This document shows positions 26,999-34,961 of a DNA stretch of 64,000 nucleotides, one piece after another. Both the position numbers and the translations under genes were made by a program. Positions within the stretch are counted from its first letter, which is position 1. The number at the start of each line of letters is the position of its first letter. This DNA is from Peribacillus butanolivorans (lineage in GTDB: Bacteria; Bacillota; Bacilli; Bacillales; DSM-1321). The stretch covers positions 3,966,730 to 4,030,729 of the forward strand of contig NZ_LGYA01000001.1 in the NCBI RefSeq assembly GCF_001273755.1, in the 5' to 3' direction. The notes under the pieces are model-generated. The model was not told the origin of the DNA, searched no databases, and saw only the letters and a list, made by a program, of their open reading frames with translations.

Positions 26999-27153
26999 AC
27001 TCGTGAATCTGGAGCATTTACGTGCTTATATTCGTGAATTCGAGCGTTACTCGTGAATTCGGAGCATTTACTCGTGAGTTCCGTGCTTTTACCCGTGAAT
27101 TTGGAGCATTTACTCGTGAGTTTCGAGTATTTACTCGTGAATTCGAGCGGTAT
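26999..27153. repeat. 21-bp tandem repeats between phnF and phnG
   Basis: Five consecutive 21-bp units fill 27049-27153. Each begins ACTCGTGA (one ACCCGTGA) and usually ends GAGCATTT or similar. A sixth unit lies at 26999-27019, and a longer 29-bp variant fills 27020-27048. CGTGCTTT and CGTGAA half-units extend to about 26960. The array fills most of the 322-bp gap ahead of phnG, so it is in the leader of the C-P lyase genes if phnF is co-transcribed. A spurious minus-strand ORF runs through it because 21 is a multiple of three. Confidence 0.93.
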
Positions 27154-27169
27154 ATGGGATGGAAGTTTT

Positions 27170-27871
27170 TTACATAACATAGGTGAAACAATCGCTGCGA
27201 TAGACAATGACCGTATGCTCAAGGACTTGATTACTCCCCTTATCCACGCATACTGATTCCACTTGCAAAAGTGGAATTAAACTTGAACACTGCAAAATAT
27301 CTCGTTCAAATAGAGTTGGAAAAATAACATTCAGCGTGCTGCTACTGGATCCGAATTCTACATAACCACGCTGCCTATAGTATAGAAACATAGAGGTAAT
27401 ATCAGGACCATCCTTATCTATTTCAGGAAAAGTTGATTTTGCTACATAAGATGTATGAAGAGCAATCGGAAATTCGTCTATTAACCTCAGCCTGCCAATT
27501 TTATAGACTTTCTCATCACTTTCCACATCGAGGCTTTGAAAAATCTTCTGATCATAAGAAATTTCTTCGCAAAAAATAGTAATCGTTTGAAAGGCAAACT
27601 GGAATTCCTTCATTTTCTCAGTGAAACTTACATCTCCAGACAGAATTAACGGAATTTGCTTCTTGCTGTCCTGGACATAACTTCCCTTCCCTTGCTTTGA
27701 ATAGATATAACCTAAATCTTGAAGCTGTTCATATGCCTTTCTAACAACCATTCTTGGAACATTAAATTGATCAGCGAGTATATGCTCTGAAGGTAACTTT
27801 TTATCCAATTGAAAGGTCCCTCTCTTAATTTCTGAAATCAAATGATCCACTAAAAAGTTTTTTTCTGCCAA
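27170..27871 (-). CDS. phnF: PhnF-like GntR/HutC-family regulator
   Basis: The 233-residue protein has an N-terminal winged helix (KLPSEHILADQFNVPRMVVRKAYEQL, about 24-49, then the wing KQGKGSYVQ) and a C-terminal UTRA ligand domain from about 80. Position at the head of the phn genes points to phosphonate or phosphate-responsive repression. The TTG start has GGGGGAG eight bases upstream. The effector is not known from sequence. Confidence 0.87.
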   Translation of the reverse strand: MAEKNFLVDHLISEIKRGTFQLDKKLPSEHILADQFNVPRMVVRKAYEQLQDLGYIYSKQGKGSYVQDSKKQIPLILSGDVSFTEKMKEFQFAFQTITIFCEEISYDQKIFQSLDVESDEKVYKIGRLRLIDEFPIALHTSYVAKSTFPEIDKDGPDITSMFLYYRQRGYVEFGSSSSTLNVIFPTLFERDILQCSSLIPLLQVESVCVDKGSNQVLEHTVIVYRSDCFTYVM

Positions 27872-27904
27872 CAGACATCTCCCCCTTTATTTATCCGGTC
27901 TGCC

Positions 27905-27941
27905 TTACACCTGTACCTTTTTCTTATTAGTGTTAGTGTAA
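27905..27941. promoter_or_regulatory. possible operator upstream of phnF
   Basis: TTACAC at 27905-27910 is mirrored by GTGTAA at 27936-27941, 34-66 bp upstream of the phnF start. GntR-type proteins bind such repeats, but the spacing is wide and the match short. Confidence 0.3.
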
Positions 27942-27975
27942 TGAGAAAATATGAAGCTACCATGATTTTCTTGTA

Positions 27976-28006
27976 AAAAAAAATAGTCCTGGTCAATTAC
28001 CAGGAC
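27976..28006 (-). terminator. terminator of the PHP-domain gene
   Basis: A perfect GTCCTGG/CCAGGAC stem is followed on the minus strand by TA and nine Ts. It separates the PHP gene from phnF. Confidence 0.88.
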
Positions 28007-28060
28007 AAAAGGAATACCTATTTTCTGAATCTTTCCATACACTACTCTACATTGTCTCTT

Positions 28061-28921
28061 TCAAAATTTAATAGCCATGCTTTTTTTCTTTAATGTCAAA
28101 GCATTCACACATTCTGTTCCAGGGCTATAATTACCTAGCCGAATCGGTTTATCCCCATACACCCCATGAAAATCTGAACCTCCTGTCTTAATGAGTTTGT
28201 ATTGATCTGCATATTGAATCGCTCTTTCTTCTTCTGCATGACCATGATGTGGGTGAAGGACTTCAATCCCTTCAAGTCCTGCTTCTACAAGAGCTGGAAT
28301 AATTTCGAAGCTATCGTATTGTCCAGGATGAGCAAGGACCGGAACGCCTCCGGCAGCACGAATCGCCTTTACAGCTAGAACAGCATCCACATACTCCATA
28401 GGAATAAATGCAATACCTGGCTCTTCTCCATTTTGACCGCGACTGAAGATTTTCTTATACAAATCTCCATAGATAGAATCCGTATATCCCGCTTCCCTTA
28501 GCGCTTGCATAATATGCTGTTTATAAACCCCGGTTCCCCCCCTAAACTTAGAAACCTGCTCCCAAGTTATTTGATATCCTGCATTGATTATTCGCTCCAC
28601 CATTTTTACAGAGGCTGCATTCCTCTTTTCAATCAATGGATTACATAGCTCCTCAAGTGCCTTATGACCATACTCAACAAAATATCCCAAAATATGTACA
28701 CGTCTACCTCTTGCAAAATCATAACCAGAAACTTCTATACCAGGGATGATTTCAATCCCTTTTTCTTTTCCCTTTTCCACCATCTCTTGCAACCCCATCG
28801 TAGTATCGTGGTTGGTAATCGCTAAATGACCAATACTCTCCCTTTTTGCAACCTCCAATAGTTCTCCAAACGAACAAGATCCATCTGAGATATTCGTATG
28901 ACAATGTAATTCAACCTTCAT
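28061..28921 (-). CDS. PHP-domain phosphoesterase, probable cyclic ribose phosphate phosphodiesterase of the C-P lyase pathway
   Basis: The 286-residue PHP-superfamily enzyme has metal ligands in HCHTNISDGS (residues 6-15), TNHDTTMG, GIEVSGYD, VLAHPGQYD, EVLHPHHG and GGSDFHG. PhnPP of Eggerthella lenta, a PHP enzyme beside C-P lyase genes, hydrolyses both ester bonds of 5-phosphoribosyl 1,2-cyclic phosphate. No phnP (beta-lactamase fold) or phnN lies in this locus, so this gene probably does that job. GGGGGGGATTAAC precedes the ATG. The alternative is a general nucleotide phosphoesterase that merely sits nearby. Confidence 0.82.
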   Translation of the reverse strand: MKVELHCHTNISDGSCSFGELLEVAKRESIGHLAITNHDTTMGLQEMVEKGKEKGIEIIPGIEVSGYDFARGRRVHILGYFVEYGHKALEELCNPLIEKRNAASVKMVERIINAGYQITWEQVSKFRGGTGVYKQHIMQALREAGYTDSIYGDLYKKIFSRGQNGEEPGIAFIPMEYVDAVLAVKAIRAAGGVPVLAHPGQYDSFEIIPALVEAGLEGIEVLHPHHGHAEEERAIQYADQYKLIKTGGSDFHGVYGDKPIRLGNYSPGTECVNALTLKKKSMAIKF

Positions 28922-29236
28922 TGTTAATCCCCCCCCATTCTTATTGGTTACCTACTAGCATCCTAACTTGGTGCCAAGTTGGCCACGTTAAGCTGATGTA
29001 AAAAAAACGTAAAAGGGCATGGGATTTTGTATGGACTCTAATTCCTAAGTCACTTCCTACATGCAGAAAATCTTTTAAAATGACCGAGAAAAATGGAGTC
29101 TTTGAGGAAGGCTTCATTTTTTCATTATTAATTCTATCTCACTGCTTACATGCTTAAAAAGTTCTTCATAAGTAAAATGAAACCTAATCATTGAGCAGTC
29201 GTATATGTATTTATATGTAAAAAGGCAGGTGTTATT
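28922..29236. other. divergent gap with an orphan terminator-like hairpin
   Basis: About 315 bp. At 29092-29122 the plus strand has a 10-bp stem, ATGGAGTCTT with AAGGCTTCAT (two wobble pairs), followed by six Ts. No plus-strand gene lies directly upstream, so it could be an attenuator in the leader of the serine hydrolase gene or the end of an unannotated small RNA. Confidence 0.5.
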
Positions 29237-30361
29237 TTGAAAATATTACTCTTTTTAATCGGAGGTATTGGACTATCTCTATGTTTGATTCTAGGAATTG
29301 GGATGTGGATGTTTAAGAAGGATATCAACAAAGAGGATCCAGAATATATAGTTCAGTTTATCAAGGAGAATGCAGAGAACAAGAACGTTTCTTTATCCAT
29401 TCATCTTAATGATGAGAAATGGGTACATGTTAATGCCAACACGCCGCTTCCTTTAGCAAGCACCGTCAAAATCATCGTAGCCATTGAATATGCACAACAG
29501 GCGGCAGTGGGGCAAATCAATCCAGAGCAAGAAGTGAAATTAGCCGACCTAGACAGATTTTATGTTCCTAAAACAGACGGGGGAGCACATGAGGCATGGA
29601 TTACTCAGGTCAAAAAGGATAAAGAGATAGATAGAGTTCCTTTAAGTGAAGTAGTAGATGGAATGATTGCTTACAGTTCTAATGCGAATACAGATTACTT
29701 AATAACTATGCTTGGCCTTCAAAACATCAATCATGTTCCAGGGAGCTTAGGCATTACCAGTCATGAGCCAATGTATCCCATTGTAAGTTCGCTGTTCATA
29801 CCTGACCAATTAATGAAAGAAAAAAAATTAACTAAACAAGATACCCTAAAGGCCCTGAAAAATATGGACAAAGGTGAATACCGTGATCGGGCGATTGCTA
29901 TTCACAAAAAGTGGCAGACTCACCCCCCAACAGATCAGGAAAAGAAACAAGCAATGAAAATGATGGGTAGTGATTTTCAAAAAAATTGGTCTGATCGTTT
30001 GCCCCGAGCAACTACAGAAGACTATGTCTCCATAATGAAAAAACTAAATAGCAAGACGCACTTTGATAAAAACGTTTATGTGTATCTCGATCCGGTATTA
30101 GAACAGATAATGAAAAGTCCAAGCAATCGTGAGTGGCTTGTTCATGCAGGTCAAAAGGGAGGCTCTACTGCCTTTGTTCTTACGATTTCGATGTATGCGA
30201 AGGATAAAGATAATAACCAAACAGAGCTTGCATTTTTTGCAAACGATTTAACCTCTATTGAACAAGCAAAACTTTCCAAAAATATGAATGCGTTTCAGCT
30301 TAAATTTCTAACAGATACGAAATTTCGAACATACGTCAAAAAAGAAGTATCCAATCTATGA
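29237..30361 (+). CDS. serine hydrolase of the beta-lactamase / penicillin-binding fold
   Basis: The 374-residue protein has one N-terminal membrane helix (about 4-26) and an extracellular domain. The active-site SxxK motif is Ser75-Thr-Val-Lys78, the SxN motif is in YSSNANTDYL, and KGGST near residue 315 takes the place of KTG. This is class A beta-lactamase-like architecture. Without a comparison it cannot be called a true beta-lactamase; wall-active or esterase relatives are common. The TTG start has GGCAGGTG ahead. It stands alone. Confidence 0.82.
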   Translation: MKILLFLIGGIGLSLCLILGIGMWMFKKDINKEDPEYIVQFIKENAENKNVSLSIHLNDEKWVHVNANTPLPLASTVKIIVAIEYAQQAAVGQINPEQEVKLADLDRFYVPKTDGGAHEAWITQVKKDKEIDRVPLSEVVDGMIAYSSNANTDYLITMLGLQNINHVPGSLGITSHEPMYPIVSSLFIPDQLMKEKKLTKQDTLKALKNMDKGEYRDRAIAIHKKWQTHPPTDQEKKQAMKMMGSDFQKNWSDRLPRATTEDYVSIMKKLNSKTHFDKNVYVYLDPVLEQIMKSPSNREWLVHAGQKGGSTAFVLTISMYAKDKDNNQTELAFFANDLTSIEQAKLSKNMNAFQLKFLTDTKFRTYVKKEVSNL

Positions 30362-30458
30362 AGCATTAGGCAATGAATCGAACAGTTTATTCACAGCCAC
30401 TTATCAATAAATGGTAAATTAAGAGTATTCTATAAAATAAACACTGGAGGTTCATTAC

Positions 30459-30896
30459 ATGGGTATTCAAAAAGCTACTTTAAATGAGCTTGATTCCTTA
30501 ACAGAACTTTTTGATTTATACAGAGTGTTCTATGAGCAAACGTCAAATCTTGAGGGTGCAAGGGAGTTTTTAAAGGAAAGGTTAACGAACGAAGAGTCGG
30601 TCATTTTTATGGCCTTTGATGGGGTTAACCCTATTGGTTTTGTTCAATTATATCCTTCATTTTCATCAGTGAGCATGATGCGGTCATGGGTGTTAAACGA
30701 TTTATTTGTGAAGGGAAATGCTCGCAAAAAGGGATTTGGTGAGAAGTTATTAAAAGCCGCTATTGCTTTTGCAAAAGAAACTGGTGCAAAAGGAGTGTCG
30801 CTTGAGACAGATAAGGATAACGGCAATGCGCAAAAACTTTACGAAAAAATTGGTTTTATTCGAGAATCTAATTATTTTTATTACTTCTCCATATAA
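30459..30896 (+). CDS. GNAT-family N-acetyltransferase
   Basis: The 145-residue protein has a single GNAT domain. The acetyl-CoA loop is RKKGFGEKLLKAAIAFAK (about 87-104, a variant of RxxGxG/A), preceded by LNDLFVKGNA, and the C-terminal EKIGFIRESNYFYY strand is typical. The substrate is unknown. ACTGGAGG precedes the ATG. It ends at a strong terminator shared with the convergent abrB. Confidence 0.9.
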   Translation: MGIQKATLNELDSLTELFDLYRVFYEQTSNLEGAREFLKERLTNEESVIFMAFDGVNPIGFVQLYPSFSSVSMMRSWVLNDLFVKGNARKKGFGEKLLKAAIAFAKETGAKGVSLETDKDNGNAQKLYEKIGFIRESNYFYYFSI

Positions 30897-30904
30897 AATG
30901 AAAA

Positions 30905-30937
30905 AAGTGTAGAGAAAATAAAATTTTCTCTACACTT
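30905..30937. terminator. bidirectional terminator between the GNAT gene and abrB
   Basis: A perfect 15-bp stem (AAGTGTAGAGAAAAT) with a 3-base loop lies between two convergent stop codons, with A and T tracts on both sides. Confidence 0.9.
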
Positions 30938-30960
30938 GAATGCTTTTTATTTAAAATGAA

Positions 30961-31245
30961 TTATTTAGCAGTTTCATAGCTTGCTTGAATTTCTTTAATT
31001 AGAAGTTCAGCACCTTCACGGCTAAGTATTAATTTACCGTTTGCAAGTTTCATATTGTCATCAGATATATCGCCCGTTACCTGACAAGTCATGTTTGCTT
31101 TGTATTTTTGAAGGATTATACGCTCTTGTTCTACGTAGATTTCCAAAGCATCTTTCTCTTTAATTCCTAAAGTACGGCGTAATTCGATAGGAATTACTAC
31201 CCGTCCTAATTCGTCAACTTTACGTACAATACCTGTAGATTTCAT
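30961..31245 (-). CDS. abrB: transition-state regulator AbrB
   Basis: The 94-residue protein has the swapped-hairpin DNA-binding domain in its first 50 residues (STGIVRKVDELGRVVIPIEL, then RRTLGIKEKDALEIYV) and a C-terminal multimerisation domain. The match to B. subtilis AbrB is near-complete over the N-terminus. AbrB represses many post-exponential genes during growth and is turned off by Spo0A. AGGTAAATAAAA precedes the ATG. The paralogue Abh is an alternative, but the C-terminal half fits AbrB better by eye. Confidence 0.93.
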   Translation of the reverse strand: MKSTGIVRKVDELGRVVIPIELRRTLGIKEKDALEIYVEQERIILQKYKANMTCQVTGDISDDNMKLANGKLILSREGAELLIKEIQASYETAK

Positions 31246-31301
31246 TTTTATTTACCTCACTAATTTTCTTTCAAATTTTACATCTATACTTTTCGTCAAC
31301 A

Positions 31302-31308
31302 TTCGACA
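31302..31308 (-). promoter_or_regulatory. putative Spo0A box upstream of abrB
   Basis: TGTCGAA on the minus strand matches the 0A box TGNCGAA, 57 bp upstream of the abrB start, where Spo0A repression of abrB is known in B. subtilis. Confidence 0.55.
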
Positions 31309-31545
31309 TAATTTGCACTCCTATAAATATACCACTCCCTCCCAAATTCGTCAATTCTCGTATCTTCGTATATTATCTACCTCTATATGATTATTATCTT
31401 ATAACTCAATAAAACCTCTATAAATAGCGCTATTATGCTATTTTAAAGGTTTAAATTAGGTATTTTTTGTATGATAAACATAAAATTGGCATATTAATTT
31501 TTTCCATATCCAAACATCAATACTCTTATTTAAAGATATAATTTA

Positions 31546-31552
31546 TGTCGAA
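31546..31552 (+). promoter_or_regulatory. second putative Spo0A box
   Basis: TGTCGAA on the plus strand lies in the same 620-bp gap, about 320 bp before the EmrE-type transporter start. It may serve that gene or be chance. Confidence 0.35.
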
Positions 31553-31867
31553 TATTGCAGAAGACATATTCACAGTCTTAAAGAATGCAGTTGATTTTTT
31601 TGTATAACTGAAGGACAATTTAGTATGATTGTTAGATTTAATATTTAGAATATTCACCTTATCTTTCCGTAACAAATCTCCTCATTAGCTCTTGAAGGGA
31701 AAGTACGTTAAAACATGACAACCTGGTTCGTTACTCCAACCCTAAGGTTTGAATCTCGTAAAAGGTATGTTCTAAATTCTTTTCTAATCATAAGAAAGCC
31801 GAAACGATTGCCATACTTCAGAGGCTTGGCTAATTATTGGCTCATAAAACAGATTGAGGTGAGTCGA

Positions 31868-32839
31868 TTGCGACCAATTATATTAGGTATTTGCTCTGCT
31901 TTCTTTTTTGCATTTACGTTTGTGTTAAATCAGTCAATGGAATTATCTGGTGGAAGTTGGATATGGAGTGCTTCGCTTCGATATATCTTTATGGTTCCTT
32001 TTCTAGTATGTATCGTCCTAAGTAGAAAAAACCTCCGACCACTCTTGCAGGTGATGAGAGAACGACCAGGGCCTTGGTTGCTATGGAGTTTTGTAGGGTT
32101 TGGATTGTTCTATGCCCCCTTATGCTTTGCATCTGCCTACTCACCTGGCTGGCTAATCGCCGGCACTTGGCAAATCACGATTATCTCAGGTGCTTTACTT
32201 GCTCCGTTATTTTTTGAAAATGTTCAAACACAAGATGGACTCGTAAGGAAAAGAGGAGAGATTTCTTTGAAAGGTCTTCTCATGTCCCTTATCATTCTGT
32301 TGGGGATCATACTTATGCAACTAGAACACACTAAGCATATTTCTATGGCAAATCTCTGGTTGGGGGTAATCCCAATCGTCATCGCCTCATTTGCATACCC
32401 TTTAGGGAACCGCAAAATGATGGAAGTGTCTCAAGGACGTTTAGATGCTTATCAGCGTGTGTTAGGGATGACTTTAGCGAGTCTGCCATTCTGGTTCTTA
32501 CTTTCGTTGTATGGTTTTTTTACGGTAGGAGCACCAACGAAAATGCAGAGTTTTCAATCCCTTTTGGTAGCACTATTTTCTGGAGTTATTGCAACGGTCC
32601 TTTTTTTCAAAGCGACCGATTTGGTAAGGGGAAATATGCAGAAGTTAGCTTCCGTTGAAGCCACACAATCAATGGAAGTCCTTTTTGCTCTTGCCGGGGA
32701 ATTACTATTTTTATCTTTACAATCCCCTTCTCCTTTATCGTGGTTCGGCATCTTTATCGTTATTATTGGGATGATTTTGCATAGTTATGTTTCTCATATA
32801 AAAGAAGTCAATCCTCGAAATCAGTCAGTGAGTGACTAA
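31868..32839 (+). CDS. EmrE-type multidrug resistance efflux transporter (DMT superfamily)
   Basis: The 323-residue protein has about ten membrane helices, beginning LRPIILGICSAFFFAFTFVLNQ. It belongs to the long EmrE/EamA-like family rather than to the four-helix SMR type. The TTG at 31868 has TTGAGGTGA upstream, and the family normally starts just before RPIxLGI; the in-frame ATG at 31715 adds 51 residues without homology. The substrate is unknown. Confidence 0.8.
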   Translation: MRPIILGICSAFFFAFTFVLNQSMELSGGSWIWSASLRYIFMVPFLVCIVLSRKNLRPLLQVMRERPGPWLLWSFVGFGLFYAPLCFASAYSPGWLIAGTWQITIISGALLAPLFFENVQTQDGLVRKRGEISLKGLLMSLIILLGIILMQLEHTKHISMANLWLGVIPIVIASFAYPLGNRKMMEVSQGRLDAYQRVLGMTLASLPFWFLLSLYGFFTVGAPTKMQSFQSLLVALFSGVIATVLFFKATDLVRGNMQKLASVEATQSMEVLFALAGELLFLSLQSPSPLSWFGIFIVIIGMILHSYVSHIKEVNPRNQSVSD

Positions 32840-32861
32840 TATAAGAGTAAGGCAGGACTAT

Positions 32862-32911
32862 AAATGCATCTGATAAGACCAATGTGTTGGTACTTGTCAG
32901 ATGCATTTTTA
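32862..32911 (+). terminator. terminator of the EmrE-type gene
   Basis: AAATGCATCTGA pairs with TCAGATGCATTT around a long loop and runs into Ts. Confidence 0.83.
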
Positions 32912-33093
32912 TTGGAACACTAGAGAAAGTATGTAATTTAAAATCTTAATTAGCGGTAATTTATTGAGGTTTCATTCGAGCATTTTATTTGTCCTCATCC
33001 TGTTATCGTAATTATAGAAGGCTGGAAAGGATTTGGATGCCTTTTTCGAATAGATTCATACATTCATTGGAAAAAGTAAATAGCCCTTTAACC

Positions 33094-33121
33094 TTGAGTA
33101 AATTTAAAATGTATGTATAAT
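33094..33121 (+). promoter_or_regulatory. sigma-A promoter of ykkCD
   Basis: TTGAGT and TATAAT are spaced by 16 bp, about 30 bp ahead of the riboswitch. Confidence 0.75.
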
Positions 33122-33149
33122 ATAACTTAATTGTATATGTTAAATGTTT

Positions 33150-33275
33150 TCTAGGGTTCCGTTGCAAGTGTCTGTGCTAGTCTGGTCCGAGAGAAAACTC
33201 ACAGTTTTGCTGTGTCACGGAAGGATAAAAGCCTGGGAGAAACTGTTTTACAGTTATCTCTTAGGCTTTTTTTGT
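33150..33275 (+). promoter_or_regulatory. guanidine-I (ykkC) riboswitch with intrinsic terminator
   Basis: The conserved elements of the guanidine-I class appear in order: CTAGGGTTCCG, then CTGGTCCGAGAGAA, then ACGGAAGGATAAAAGCC and GGGAGA. The aptamer's last segment is also the left arm of a terminator (AGCCTGGGAGA with TCTCTTAGGCT, then seven Ts at 33267-33274). Guanidine binding should block the terminator and let ykkCD be read. Confidence 0.95.
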
Positions 33276-33311
33276 TTTTTGGTAAGAATAAAATTGGAGG
33301 TGTTATTTTTA

Positions 33312-33653
33312 ATGAGTACAAACTGGATTAAGGTATTTATTGCTGCTTTTTTTGAAGTTTTTTGGGTTATTGGTTTAAAACACGCAAATGACTTTTGGAC
33401 TTGGACTGGAACTGTTATTTCTATCATCATCAGCTTCTATTTAATGATAATGGCTGGACGAAAACTTCCCGTTGGAACCGTATATGCAGTATTTGTAGGA
33501 ATGGGGACAGCAGGAACCGTTTTTTCCGAAATCATATTCTTTGGAGAATCATTTAAATTGAGTAAAACACTTTTGATTTTACTGTTATTAGCAGGGGTAA
33601 TCGGCTTGAAACTAGTGACTAAGAATAATGTTGAAAAAGGAGATGAATCCTAA
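33312..33653 (+). CDS. ykkC: guanidinium exporter subunit YkkC (GdnC), SMR family
   Basis: The 113-residue four-helix SMR protein begins [24 protein letters not shown], with the essential Glu in AAFFEVFW and the [16 protein letters not shown] signature. YkkC and YkkD form a heteromeric guanidinium/H+ antiporter. The ATG at 33312 has GGAGGTG upstream. The riboswitch just before it fixes the function. Confidence 0.94.
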   Translation: MSTNWIKVFIAAFFEVFWVIGLKHANDFWTWTGTVISIIISFYLMIMAGRKLPVGTVYAVFVGMGTAGTVFSEIIFFGESFKLSKTLLILLLLAGVIGLKLVTKNNVEKGDES

Positions 33654-33967
33654 TGGCTTGGGTCTCTTTAATCTTAGCTGGGCTATTTGAAATGTTTGGT
33701 GTTGCGATGATTAATAAATTGCACAAAGACCGTAATTGGCAATCCTTGGCGCTGTTGTTTTTCGGATTTGGGGCAAGTTTTCTATTTCTTGCTTATGCCA
33801 TGAAAACATTACCCATGGGGACGGCTTATGCAATCTGGACAGGAATTGGTGCGTCTGGTGGAGCAATAATCGGCATGCTTTTATATGGGGAATCAAAAGA
33901 CTGGAGAAGAGTCGTTTTTATTGCAATGGTGTTAGGTGCAGCAATAGGATTAAAACTTGTTTCATAA
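33653..33967 (+). CDS. ykkD: guanidinium exporter subunit YkkD (GdnD), SMR family
   Basis: The 104-residue SMR protein has four helices, the conserved Glu in LAGLFEMFGV, and GTAYAIWTGIGASGGAI. Its ATG overlaps the ykkC stop by one base (TAATG), with AAAGGAGATGAA upstream, so the pair is coupled and made in equal amounts. Confidence 0.94.
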   Translation: MAWVSLILAGLFEMFGVAMINKLHKDRNWQSLALLFFGFGASFLFLAYAMKTLPMGTAYAIWTGIGASGGAIIGMLLYGESKDWRRVVFIAMVLGAAIGLKLVS

Positions 33968-34109
33968 GAAGTTTTCACTCCTTCTTTGTATAAAAAGTTC
34001 TTATATCAATTTAGAACAAATCGATTTGGGTTTTATCACTTACCTACCTACTGCTATAAAAATTTGGTATGATAAATTAGTTAAATAAAATAGTGAAGGT
34101 GATTTTACT

Positions 34110-34295
34110 TTGTCTGAAGAAATTCCAGAAGAAAAAAAGGAATATGACACCACAATTATTTATGACTACGCAGATTATCCTGACATCGTTAGTGGTCGCT
34201 GTGACAATTGCGGTAAAGCTCAATTTGAAAGTTCGGTTAAGAACTATGTATATATTCGTAAATGCAGAGAGTGCGGCATGAAGAAATCGATTTGA
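34110..34295 (+). CDS. small zinc-ribbon protein, 61 aa
   Basis: The product has an acidic N-terminus and two CxxC pairs (CDNCG and CRECG, 19 residues apart), which should bind one zinc. The TTG start has GAAGGTGA upstream, and a terminator follows immediately, so the gene is credible. The role is unknown; such proteins can bind nucleic acid or partners. It stands alone. Confidence 0.65.
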   Translation: MSEEIPEEKKEYDTTIIYDYADYPDIVSGRCDNCGKAQFESSVKNYVYIRKCRECGMKKSI

Positions 34296-34319
34296 CCCTA
34301 TATAGTTATAGGGTTTTTA
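34295..34319 (+). terminator. terminator of the zinc-ribbon gene
   Basis: ACCCTATA pairs with TATAGGGT around a 3-base loop, followed by Ts, overlapping the stop codon. Confidence 0.85.
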
Positions 34320-34547
34320 TTATTTTTTACTTTTTGTTCGTTTGGATTTATCACATATACTCTTTCCTTTCTTCGGAGATCAAAATCAGAAAAGGTTATA
34401 GCAATAAATGAATTCCTTCAGCGAATCATGGTAGATGCCAGATTTCCCTCGCAGTATGACCTGATCTGATTGTTTTCTTTTTAATCAGCTTTCTTCTTTC
34501 ATAGTGGCGCCCGGAACGCTCTCAAATTTCATGTTACCCTTCAATAG

Positions 34548-34925
34548 TCAAAACTTAAAAGGCCGCCAATTGGAGGGCGGCCTTCTTGGGCTAACACTAT
34601 AATTGACTAGGAACGCCGTTAAAAGTCCTACTACATTTTGTATAGTTGGAATGCTATATATAGCGACAATCCATATCATAATTGCAGATACTTTGTTGAT
34701 TTCGTTTATAAATCTCCCATCGGTATCGATATCTCCTACCTTTTTCCCCACGATAGCCAGACTGAAATACCAAATCCAAGAAATTAATATAGTTGCAGCG
34801 GTAAACGTCATTTTCTCTATCCCGGTATAGCTAAGAGAACTGATTCCAATAACCCCAACGGTATCAATAATCGCGTGGGGGTTTAGTAATGAAACAGACA
34901 TAGCAAACATAATCTGTTTTTTAGA
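34548..34925 (-). pseudogene. C-terminal half of a LysE/ArgO-type amino acid exporter
   Basis: The frame reads KKQIMFAMSVSLLNPHAIID, then TVGVIGISSL and two further hydrophobic segments, as in the second half of LysE/ArgO-family exporters of about 200 residues. Upstream of this the frame hits a TAG within a few codons, and after another few bases the SNF2 gene ends, so the first 85-90 residues are missing. The frame also reads through the terminator at its 3' end (tail PRRPPSNWRPFKF), so the original stop may be changed as well. Confidence 0.8.
34557..34584 (-). terminator. terminator downstream of the LysE remnant and SNF2 gene
   Basis: AAGGCCGCC pairs with GGCGGCCTT around a short loop, followed by TT on the minus strand. 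It is very GC-rich for this region. Confidence 0.8.
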
Positions 34926-34961
34926 ACATTGCTGCTAACATTCTGTAATTCCCCTAGCTCT

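Noticed and set aside
26999-27153. CRISPR array
   Set aside because: The units are directly adjacent without unique spacers and are only 21 bp long; no cas genes are present.
26887-27222. Minus-strand ORF of 111 codons through the 21-bp repeats
   Set aside because: It stays open only because the repeat length is a multiple of three; the peptide is a run of Ser/Lys/Cys repeats, overlaps phnF and has no start signal.
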